Below are positions 49,825 through 59,190 of a stretch of 64,000 nt of DNA, piece after piece. A model generated the notes under the pieces. That model was given only the letters and a program-made list of their open reading frames with translations, had not been told where the DNA came from and searched no databases. The number at the start of each line of letters is the position of its first letter. Positions within the stretch are counted from its first letter, which is position 1. Position numbers and translations under genes: made by a program. The stretch covers positions 10,264,501 to 10,328,500 of the forward strand of contig NC_079373.1 in NCBI RefSeq assembly GCF_021018895.1. The letters are read 5' to 3'. The stretch comes from Seriola aureovittata. Taxonomy: Eukaryota > Chordata > Actinopteri > Carangiformes > Carangidae.

Positions 49825-52800
49825 GTAAGTATTTCTCATCTCTCCCTCAAAGACACTTAATTTAACTATCTCTGAAGTTAGTGTCAATCTAAAGATTTAA
49901 GACGGTCTTCTGGCTGCCCTCTGCACAACTGACTAATGGAGCCACATTTGCATTTCATTAGACGGAGGCAATCTTGATTCTATCAAATTCTCTTTTGATT
50001 AGATTTTAGTGTGCTGACACACATCTGAGGCACAGTGTGCCATGCGGAGTTTGTGACTGGCACCTGACTTTATCAGTCTTGATCAGACAATCAAGGGTAA
50101 TCCTGTTAGTCTGAGCCTGTAAAGGGGGGGAGGGTCAGAGTAAGAGGGTTTGTCTCTTTTCCTGCTTTATTAAGCGCAACCAAACCATTTAGAGACTCTA
50201 CTCAGACGTGGGTGTTCAAGGCTGAGGTAATAATGCAACCAGCAGAGCATAGAGTGAACTTGGCTGTTCGCATCACTCAATAACAACCACTGTTTTTCCA
50301 CTGCAATTCTTTTTTTGTCTTTCTATGGCCATGTCACATTCATGTAACATAACAGCATTTTTCAAGCCCACTGAGCGTTCAAAATGGCTACCCCCTCTCC
50401 TCATACCACAACCTCTGCCTCCCAGCTGATGTGGTATTCATTTGCAGAAGCCCAGGTCTCTACCCGTAACAGGAAGTAGGGAATTGTGGTAGAAGTGTGT
50501 GTGGCTCAGATCCCCCACCACCACCCCCACCCCGACCCCGTTACTTCAATACCTTCTTTTCTTAATCACATGATTCACCCTACAGTGGCTGCAGATAGGG
50601 TTTTAGTGAAAGGGAGGATGGGAGAGGATGGGGACTGCAGTGCTGTGCATTTCTTTAGCGGGTAGGGGGGTTAGTTGAGGCAGGGTAGATACAGCCACCC
50701 ACCCGCCCCACCGAGGCATTGTGGCTCTGTAGATACCCAGCCTTTTATCTCTCCCTCAGCTCTCACCCAAACCTTTCAGAGATTCACATTATCAGCATGT
50801 TGTCCTTTAAAAAAGCACAAATTTATTTTCCATTATATGACATCTTGTTGAATGTTTCATGTGCCACTGGGGACCCTGAGCTGTCCTCTGAGTTCTAATT
50901 AATTTTTAAAATGCAGCCAATTTCTGTTTTGTGTAACTAGTGTCTTCTTTCCCTTTTCTTCATCAGCTAGGGGGCTCTTTCCTCCTGGGAGTGGGGGTGT
51001 GGGTACTTGTGGACCCCACAGGGTTCAGGGAAATTGTAGCAGCCAACCCCCTGTTATTCACCGGTGTCTACATCATCCTGGGCATGGGCGGCATGCTCTT
51101 TCTTCTGGGCTTCCTGGGCTGCTGTGGAGCCATCCGTGAAAACAAGTGTCTGCTCCTCTTTGTGAGTTGGCCAACAAATTTAAAATGTAGTTCTGTTACT
51201 GATCTTGTTTGTGTGCATGTGTGTTGATTATTCTGTCTGTCAGTTTTTGGACTGTCATGCTTGAAACAGAAAGCCTAAAGAGCAAAATACCCTTCTATTT
51301 GCCTTTATGCCTCGAGCCTCATGCATAGTTAATGCTGAGTGAAGCGGGCACAGCCAAAATGTGATTTTTAGTGACTGACGAGCACTTTTTCTGATACATG
51401 TCCCACTCTATCTCTCAGTCTTTGCCTTTTTTCTTTGTTTTATTGCAGTTCTTCATGCTCATCCTCCTCATCTTCTTAGCAGAGCTAGCTGCTGCCATCC
51501 TGGCCTTCATATTCCGGGAACATGTAAGTGTTTTCTCCACCTTTGATCAGCAGAGCTCAGTAGGGCTGAGTGTCAAAATGTAATACTAAAATGTGTCCGC
51601 AGCACTGAGTATCAAAGTACTAAAATCTGGCATTTATTGCCTTATTGGATTTATACAAATTATTCTTTGACCAGACAGTTTCTGATTGTGACATAATCTT
51701 GTTAATTCAGACATCATTGTATGTGTTGCGCTTTAACCAGTTTACTTCACAGTTTTAGCATTGTATCCCGACAACATTGTCACACTCACAATGGACAGTT
51801 TTAAAAAAGGGATCAAAATTGATGCAGCAGAACCAGAGATGTCATCATTGGCACTGACGTTATCCAACAATCTTCATACAATTTCTTCCACATATGCAGT
51901 AGCACTCCCCAAGACCTGTAAACAGACTTTTATGTGTAATCAGTGCAGTTCCCCATTAAGATGGTACCCAGCCTTTGTGTCCAGTGATGTTCTCTGATGT
52001 GAGAGAAACAGACACTATCTTTGTGGTGACACTAACCTGTGCTCTCTCTGGCTGTTGCTTTAGCTGACCAGAGAGTACTTCACCAAGGAGCTGAAGAGAC
52101 ATTATCAGGGCTACAACAACACTGACGTCTTCACCTCCACATGGAATGCCATCATGACTACAGTAAGGCCACAGCGCACATGGCAAAGAGTTCACATACT
52201 GTAGCTTTTACCAACTCATCAAGTCCGGTTGCAGTCTGGCGTCGGGGGGATATATTTTATAGATAAAAATCCCAGACATTTAGGTCAATCTTCATGCTGG
52301 ATTGTTGCGCACACGCAGTGGAACACAGGCCAGTGCACAAATAGGCACTCAGCAATAAGGGTTTCTCCTGCTACTCTCTCCTCCCTTCAGTTTGACTGCT
52401 GTGGGGTGAACAGCCCAGAGGATTTTAAGGACAGCCTGTTCAAGCTGATCAACCCAAATCATATGGTGCCAGAAGCCTGCTGCCAGCGTGCCAGTCAGGC
52501 TGGGGAGTTGGCCTATATCAGCCAGGAGCAGTGCCTATCAGGCAGTATGATGTTCCGCAATAACAAGGTAACTTCTGACATCTACTGACATCAACCTCTC
52601 TCTCCCTCTCTCTCCCTCTCTCTCTCTCTCTGTCTTTCTCCCTCCTTCCAAACCACTTCTAGGCTTAATTAGAGCAGGAGATAGTTGAGGGATGACATCC
52701 AGGGACTAGCTGACTCCTCCATGGCTGATTAGTGCTTTTTCATGTTTTGGGTGTCATGGGAGACCATCTTACTATGTGATATAGTGTGGAGAAACCAGTG

Positions 52801-54013
52801 TATGTATGTATCTCAGCATGTCTGTGTGTGTTTGTGTATGTGTGTGGGTACACATGGGTAAATTGGAATTTTTGTGGAGCATGCATGTGTGCAAAAATAG
52901 AGGATAATAAGTATTTGAATATGTGGAAATTAGGTGTGCTTCACAGTGCATAGCCACATCCCTGCCTCCATGGGTGTAAAGAAAGCCTTGCAGTGAAATG
53001 TAATTACAGTGAAAGCTGATAGGACAAGGTTTTTACTGCACTCTCCACCTGTTGTTTTTCAACCCACTAGAACAATGCGAGATATCCACAATGTGTGTCT
53101 CTGTCTGTTCACTCACACAAAGAACCCTCATTAAAAGGCAGTGAGGCTGGAGGCCCCGTTTCCCACTCATTCACTCAGGCCTTTGTTCAAAGCCTCACTC
53201 AATTAAAGCTGTGATGTTACTTTAATTGTCCCTGTAATTCTGCAAGTTTATAGCCTATTGATTCTCTGCTGAGTGCCATGTTTTTGTGTGTCCGCAGGGC
53301 TGTTACTCTGCAGTAGTTGACTACTTTGAGCTGTACATCTATGTGGCTGGAGCACTCGCCATTGTGGTGCTGACCATTGAGGTATGAAAGGCTTTCCATT
53401 TTAGTCAAATCCTCACATATGCTACTTTTGCTTTGCCTCTGCAGTAATGATAATGTTCATTTCAGAAGTTGGGAATTCAGCATTAAGCTGAAGTTATTTC
53501 CCTGTTTCCCTGACTTTAGTGTAGTGTTATCTGAAAGCTTTGTATGGCAAGATCTCCATCTAGTGGTGAGACTTGGTGCTACAGAAGATAGATTTGACGG
53601 GGCTGCCTTTTATAAAACAGTCCTCTTTAGCATCACACAGCTTAGCAAAGCAGTTAATCTCACATCCATGATGCACTAATGCAAACACAATAATGTCTTA
53701 AAAAATTACATTAAATCATGTATCACTGTTTTAAAGTAGTTTTAATTTTCTTTTCTTTTTTTAAATTAATTTTGCTTAAACTAACATTATGATAAAAAAG
53801 TATGGAACCTCTTTACTGTATGGATCTTACAGTATACGTAGCAGAAATGTTTGTTTGTTTGCAGGTGGCACACTGCTGCTCTAGTATCACATTTGTCATA
53901 ATTTTGTAAAAACAATCTGTGTCTTTTTCTGTGTGCTAACAATTTTTTTTTCTCCTTTTCATCAGCTCTTCGCCATGGTCTTCGCAATGTGTCTCTTCAG
54001 GGGAATCCAGTAG
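49762..54013 (+). CDS. tspan18: Tetraspanin-18, seven coding exons, complete
   Basis: The exons 49762-49824, 50967-51161, 51449-51523, 52064-52162, 52391-52567, 53298-53381 and 53966-54013 join to a 246-residue protein; every exon length is a multiple of three, so all introns are phase 0, and all have GT..AG ends. Visible features: membrane segments near residues 11-35, 51-75, 83-110 and 215-242; CCG at 73-75 at the end of segment 2; a large extracellular loop (about 111-214) with CCG at 147-149, PEACC at 171-175 and cysteines 192 and 205; an N-glycosylation site at N129; membrane-edge cysteines 5, 8, 82 and 240 as possible palmitoylation sites. Start MEGDCLSC, the [16 protein letters not shown] stretch and the FRGIQ end match what I know of vertebrate TSPAN18, about 248 residues in human. 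Tetraspanins organise receptors and integrins in plasma-membrane microdomains; mammalian TSPAN18 is linked to Orai1 calcium entry. Which teleost paralogue (a or b) this is cannot be decided here. Confidence 0.96.
50967..51161 (+). CDS. tspan18: tspan18 coding exon 2 (residues 22-86)
   Basis: It encodes the rest of membrane segment 1, the short extracellular loop with [16 protein letters not shown], and membrane segment 2 ending in the GCCGAIREN motif (residues 72-80). The acceptor is a pyrimidine-rich tract ending in ATCAG at 50966, and the donor is GTGAGT at 51162. Confidence 0.95.
51449..51523 (+). CDS. tspan18: tspan18 coding exon 3 (residues 87-111)
   Basis: It encodes most of membrane segment 3, with the acidic residue in [12 protein letters not shown] that is typical of this position in tetraspanins. 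Acceptor TTGCAG ends at 51448; donor GTAAGT begins at 51524. Confidence 0.94.
52064..52162 (+). CDS. tspan18: tspan18 coding exon 4 (residues 112-144)
   Basis: It encodes the first helices of the large extracellular loop ([10 protein letters not shown] onward) and the N129 glycosylation site (NNT). Acceptor GCTTTAG ends at 52063; donor GTAAGG begins at 52163. Confidence 0.94.
52391..52567 (+). CDS. tspan18: tspan18 coding exon 5 (residues 145-203)
   Basis: It encodes the variable part of the large extracellular loop and five of its six cysteines: 147 and 148 in FDCCGVN, 174 and 175 in PEACC, and 192. Acceptor CCCTTCAG ends at 52390; donor GTAACT begins at 52568. The following intron opens with a TC-rich tract (about 52593-52650). 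Confidence 0.94.
53298..53381 (+). CDS. tspan18: tspan18 coding exon 6 (residues 204-231)
   Basis: It encodes the sixth loop cysteine (GC at 204-205), the loop's last helix and the first half of membrane segment 4. Acceptor GTCCGCAG ends at 53297; donor GTATGA at 53382 is weaker than the other donors but keeps phase 0. Confidence 0.94.
53966..54013 (+). CDS. tspan18: tspan18 coding exon 7 (residues 232-246) and stop
   Basis: It encodes the second half of membrane segment 4 and the short tail CLFRGIQ, followed by TAG at 54011-54013. The acceptor follows a long pyrimidine tract and ends in ATCAG at 53965. The exon was found by the conserved C-terminus because it is too short to stand out as an ORF. 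Confidence 0.94.
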   Translation, partial: LFAMVFAMCLFRGIQ

Positions 54014-54178
54014 AGCTGCTCCATGTGTGAACTTCTTTTTTTAAAAAAGGGATTTCAGGAGATAAGACTAAAACAGACACTTGTAAATTTGTTGATCTTT
54101 TTTTCTATTGGCTAATAGGTAGAAAAACAAACTCTTGTACTTCACAGCTGGACTTTTGAGGTACTGGGTGGCAAAAAA

Positions 54179-54208
54179 CACACACACACACACATACACA
54201 GACACACA
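54179..54208. repeat. CA-rich repeat in the tspan18 3' UTR
   Basis: An imperfect CA tract with two interruptions, 166 bases after the stop codon. Confidence 0.9.
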
Positions 54209-54556
54209 AACCGTAGAGAAAATGGGAGATCAGAGACCAAACTGATGTAAAAAGAGCTGTGTGTAAAGTGGAAACAGTAATTTGTGGACCAGGTCTAGCA
54301 CAGACTGGGTGTAAAGTGGACCGGGCATGAGGACCAGGTGAAGCCTGAGCAGAAGGCACTGCACTGACTTTTGGATGAAGAATATTTATATTAAGTAAAG
54401 TTGGCTTAACTGTAAAAAATGTGTTTTATGTACACTTTGGCTGTTACCCTTTTCCCCTTACTTACTGTATACTGTAACACACTCCCTCCCTCCCTCCACA
54501 TGCCTTTTTTTTTACAGCCACTCTTCTTTAATGCTGTATTATATAAGCTCTGTGTA

Positions 54557-54558
<2 letters not shown>

Positions 54559-54602
<44 letters not shown>

Positions 54603-54615
54603 TGTGTGTGTGTGT
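54559..54615. repeat. (TG)n repeat in the tspan18 3' UTR
   Basis: A TG tract interrupted by CGCG near 54599-54602. It is complementary to the CA tract at 54179-54208. Confidence 0.93.
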
Positions 54616-55144
54616 AGATACTGAATGCTCTTTCTGAATGTGTTTCAACTAGTTTGTGAGCATGTGAGCTTGTGGTTCTTCATGACCCCTCCCAAGCTTG
54701 AAAGCCGACTTCTGATACTTTTTCTAATCGTATGGTGATGTTTATTGCAGTAGTGGTCATATGTGGTTTTAGGTGGTGAAATGTATGTTTATGCATTTGT
54801 ATTAGATTCTTGAAAAGTCAATGACATAAATGGCATTCTAAATGACTGTCCTTGTGTTTTTCTTAAACTGGTTGCACATTTCATTTCATCATGTAATTTT
54901 ATTAGATATTTCCAGTTTGATAAGAGAGACTTGCTTAATGTTCTGATGATGTTTTTTTTCATCAGGCACCATGATAAAATCAATTTTCTCGTTAAACTGT
55001 AAAACAAAGACATTCGTCAGAAATGACACATTTTCTGTATGGGTTATTGGTCTCCTTCACTATCAAATTATTCTTCTCTGCTACACCTTTTTGACATTTG
55101 AAGTACTGAAACATGAGGTTTCATTTATTGATGAGCCAAATAAT

Positions 55145-55150
55145 AATAAA
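55145..55150 (+). terminator. Candidate polyadenylation signal (AATAAA) of tspan18
   Basis: The AATAAA hexamer lies 1.13 kb after the stop codon and is followed within about 25-45 bases by a GT-rich tract (ctcttggtgttattgtgg), the usual downstream element. The alternative at 55281-55286 is also AATAAA with a short GT tract after it. Confidence 0.5.
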
Positions 55151-55639
55151 ATGCGGTCAAGATCCACATTTGGCTCTTGGTGTTATTGTGGTAATGAGAT
55201 TGATTTCACCTTGAATGCATTAGCGCATTGAATTTTTCCTGCAAGAAAATCCATGTTACGTGTGAACAACATACAGTAAGAATAAAAAAGGTAAGGTTGT
55301 AGATAAGTAAATAGTTTCAAAACTGCTTATGGAAATTAAGTCATTGCAACAGCTGCAGGAAAATGGTGATAGGATGCAGCAAAGAAAAATTAATAAAAGT
55401 GAGTCAAACAAGAAGCATTAACAGCAATAAACATTAGCATTAAAACTGCACCAAGAATGGAAATGAATAGCACCATTTGTGAAATTAGTATGAACATTAG
55501 CATACTAAGGCAAAACATTAAATGAAAAATATGATGCACAAAAAAGCTGGAGATGTTACAAGGCTTATTAAAACACACAGGTCATTTTATCTATGGTGTG
55601 TGATCAAACCCATTCTGTGTGATCATTTTATTTCACCAG

Positions 55640-56300
55640 TTGGGGGGGGCAACTTGCTCCTTAATAATCTTGTTTATCAAACTAGACAGGTGATCATTTC
55701 AGATTAATCTGATGTTTGGATATAAAAAGAAACATCCTAATCCGAATGTGCAAATATATAGTAAGACTCTTGAAAAAGTCTAAAACAGAGACGGTTTTAC
55801 TAAAGTGTCAAGAAAACATAAATGTTTTTAGGTGGGTGCCACTTTCTGACTGGGGGGCTGAGGGACAGTCAAAGATCATTGCTAAAGCAATGATTAGCTC
55901 AATTATTGATTATAGATGCATAGCTCATGGCTCAGCAGCCGCTACAGTGATTAAACAACTGGATATTTCACAAGCTCAAGCCCTGAGAGTATGTAGTGAG
56001 ACATTTTCCACTACAGCAATACCTGCCTTATTGATATAAATGGCAGAGGTGCCCTTGGAAATCAGAGGATCAATTGGACTGAGATGCTTGATAAAAATAT
56101 CTAAAATGACATGGTGAAGCATTTCCAGCAAAATGCCTGCTAGATCATCATAGGGAATTCCTGGGAAGAATCCAGGTAAAGCAAACTTAAATGATAGGGT
56201 TGAATTGAAGGCAGAAGAAATTGGTATTAAGATGAATGTATGCCCTCCAATCTGTTGGTCAGTTGTACCATCATGGCTGTAAGGGCATTTTCCGTTTTAA
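55640..56300 (+). mobile_element. Decayed LINE, 3' part of a Jockey/I-type ORF2
   Basis: An open stretch at 55716-56039 carries the region after the reverse transcriptase typical of this group: INVFRWVPLSDWGA, then IIDYRCIAHGSA and QALRVCSETF..T.IPAL. After a frame break the expected VPLEIR follows, and further on CPPICWSVVPSWL (around 56240-56280). It is 5' truncated, as is usual for LINEs, and interrupted by stops. It lies about 0.5 kb beyond the estimated end of tspan18 and is not host coding sequence. Confidence 0.75.
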
Positions 56301-57599
56301 GGGTTAGGGTTACACTGTAACAAGAATGAAATAGAGACTGAAACACAACCCAGTATTACATTTTATCTGACATTCACCTCCAAGCCATTTCCAAGCTACT
56401 GCTCCAATGCTAAAATCTAAATTTTATAACTGCCACAGTGTTTGACAAAAACACCATACACATAAGTTAAAGACAAAGACTGTGCTGTGATTCCAGCTAT
56501 ATTGACTTGTAAAATGATCATTCAGAGAGAAAGTTAGAAGCAACAGAATATCGTTCTTATTTTGTCTGTATTATGATAGTTTTTAACAACTGTATGTCCT
56601 CAGTGGGGGGGGGGGGCCTTTATTTACCTCAACGGCAAAAGGTAACAGGCCTTTATTTAAGGAAGGCCTTTATTTCTAATTCCCTCTGTTTAATATGTGG
56701 TATTTTAGTAAGAAGCCTCATTTTCAGTCGCTCTCGTTTGCAATGTTAGAGTTACTGCATTTGGTGATAACAACAGACTGTAACTATAGCCATGGAAAAA
56801 AGCCTTCAAAGGTCTGGTGTTATTAATAACTAAACACTTCCTGTAACCATTTTAAATTAAAAGCCATCTAGCGTTTCAGTGGACAGAAACTTCTTTGCAG
56901 GGCTTTTATTGCAGTGCTGGAGGAAGCGTATTATCTAATTTCCGGTCCCCGGTGTTTCTCTTGTTTACATCGGTACTCAGGGCCGCAAAGTGACTACCCA
57001 TAACAAGAGTAGTAGAGGTGTAACCCTAAGACCAAAGTTGGCACAAATACACGGTCCAGCCGTTTACTAGGTTTATATCTAGACTTCTTTGGAAAAAAAA
57101 GGTAACCAAATCTAACGACAAATGTGCTGGACTGGCAGCACTACAGACTTTGAATGCCCCCCAATAGAAACTGTTTGCGCCAATTCATTTCGAAAGAGCA
57201 ACCGACAATGGGGAGACTTCGACTCAGTCGCAATGCATCCGGTCAACCAGTGGTGGAAATATGATCACTCAGTCATGGACATTCGTGATTACAGGGCTGA
57301 CATGATGGCGTCTACCACTGGAGAAGAAGCAGTGCCCTCCTCGCGGTAGATGTCCTTGCCAATCCCCGGCTCCGTGTGCTGTCGGTGGTAAGTACATTTC
57401 ACGGTTCAGCTACTGTTGTAACTGAGGCTTGTTTGGTTTTTATACATTTACTAGAAGTTTGATAACTCATTCATGGAGACTACAATAGTGGTCTGGCATA
57501 CATTTTTCTACAGCTGTGGATAAACTTTTTAGCTATAACAATTAGGCAATTGTCATCATTTACCCTATCCTTTTAAATCCTCCTAAAAACTCCAAGCTT
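56301..57599. other. No confirmed gene; repeats and one exon-like patch
   Basis: It contains the GGCCTTTATTT cluster and, at 57000-57390, a CpG-richer patch with a 75-codon ORF (57122-57349) and a donor-like GGTG|GTAAGTAC at 57389. Part of the patch (about 57186-57257) matches 32206-32265, so it is more likely repeat-derived than a host exon. Confidence 0.45.
56600..56690. repeat. Triplicated GGCCTTTATTT motif after a G run
   Basis: A 12-base G run (56605-56616) is followed by three copies of ggcctttattt within about 60 bases. It is a short direct-repeat cluster, probably part of a dispersed element. Confidence 0.5.
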
Positions 57600-59190
57600 G
57601 ATATCATAATATTATTATTTGGGTGATTGACAGTCGTTTTCAGATATCCATTTTTTGTAACAATCCCCAAAAGGGTTTTGTGTCAATACAAGAAAAGGAT
57701 ATGTTCTAAAGTTTCAGTATCAGAGTCACAATACCTACAAAGCCTACAATTATTTTTTATCAATGTTGATTCTTTGCCTCAAAAACTCATTACAAGGATA
57801 GATATCTTTTATAATTTTTAAATAAGTTTCTTTAGCTTTCGGCAAGATAGGTAGAGAGAGGTATCTGGTTCTAATTTTGTTACAGGCTCTCAGGGATGAT
57901 CTTTAAATAGATTTTTTTCTTTTCAGTGGTAAAGGGAAGACGTCTGATGTAAAGGCCCCCCTTATGATTTTGTCTGTGCATTTTTCCTCTTCAAGTTCGT
58001 CTATATAAAGTGACAGCATCTGTGGCACTAACGTATCGTAAGGAAACATGCCTGTCACCATCTTCACCGTAGCTTGTGAGATTGCTTTAATAACCAGAGT
58101 ATTGTTTTTTGTACACTTCACATTGAATTTATCAATGAATTCATTGTGTTAGAGAAAATTCCCTCTTGAATCCATCAAATGTAAAACAGACCAAAAACCT
58201 CTCTCCGCCACACTAACATAAAGTTTTCCTTTTAAACAAGATTTTCATGTTATTCCAAATTGGAGATCTTTGTGGATTGAAATTGTGCTTATGAATCAGT
58301 TTCCAATATACGGGGAACCTGCAAATTAAATTAGACAGTGTAATGGGTAGTTTAATCCCATTTTAACAGAAAGTCTATCCCACCACACATATTAAATATT
58401 TTAGAAGAAATATTAAACCAGAATCCAACACAGTTTAATATAAATTGTTGTAACCATTTATACTTCCATCCATCGCCTCATAGTCGATCACATTTAAACC
58501 CCCTTCTGCTAATGATTTTACCACATCCCCTTTTGTAAGATAATGACGTCTGTTTTTCCAAATAAAGTTTAAATTTGTTTGATTAATTGATTTAATTAAA
58601 CTGCTAGGAATGGCTAGTGAAAAAGCTCCGTGCATCATTCTAGATAGTGTTTCAATTTTAGTAATCAAAATATGATCAAAGATGGATAAATCCCTCTGAA
58701 AAAATCGATAACATTTGAGGTTAAACCATCTTGACCTGGAGCTTTGCCTAAAGACCTTTGTACTGATCTCAGAATCACATATCTCTTTAAATGCCAAATC
58801 AATTTGAGGAATATATTGTTTAATACTTTCAGGAAGTGAATCCTCAACTGAACAGGTTTAATTTAGAATTGATGAATTTCTGCTGAAATTACTTTTGTGT
58901 CAAAACATTCTTTATTATTAACCATCATGACATTGTTTTTATTTTTTTTCTTGTCCCCTCCTTTCAAGTCTAGAAAATAAGATGCCCTTGTTCTATCTAT
59001 TTATCTCTGGATCTAACATAAGAATAAGTTATCCAATCTGTATTGTAAGGTGAATAACTTTGCTTTGTCATTGTGTGATAACTCAAATTTTCAGCAACAT
59101 TCATTCATTTCTTGGATCAGTTTATATTCATGTTGCTGACTTCCAGTTTTACTAAATTTACTTGATAGATTTCTGACCTTTTATTTTTTA
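57600..59190 (-). mobile_element. Decayed L1/Tx1-like LINE, ORF2 remnant with internal deletion
   Basis: Read on the minus strand, pieces of one ORF2 appear in the right order. Near 59000-58900 lies a linker (TRASYFLDL) like the conserved RARW..EEGEKN..YFLNLE block. Near 58745-58700 lies the start of the reverse transcriptase (GKAPGQDGLTSN). Near 58570-58490 lies the block after the catalytic core (LNFIWKNRRHYL, EGGLNVIDYE). Near 57830-57680 lies the C-terminal block (KAKETYLKIIKDIYP, then CRLCRYC..TLEH). The core with the YxDD motif is missing between about 58700 and 58630, and frames shift and stop repeatedly, so it cannot be active. Confidence 0.8.

Larger units (their letters stand above)
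54014..55175 (+). other. tspan18: tspan18 3' UTR (end estimated)
   Basis: This non-coding tail follows the stop codon. It contains a CA-rich repeat at 54179-54208 and a TG repeat at 54559-54615, which could pair in the RNA, and ends AT-rich. The end is placed about 25 bases after the AATAAA at 55145. A second AATAAA at 55281 could give a longer form. Confidence 0.55.

Noticed and set aside
55716..56039. 107-codon ORF as a host gene
   Set aside because: Its sequence follows the region after the reverse transcriptase of Jockey/I-type LINEs and the frame breaks on both sides, so it is annotated as a mobile-element remnant.
58435..58847. Minus-strand ORFs of 120 and 60 codons as genes
   Set aside because: They are ORF2 pieces of the decayed LINE, separated by frame breaks.
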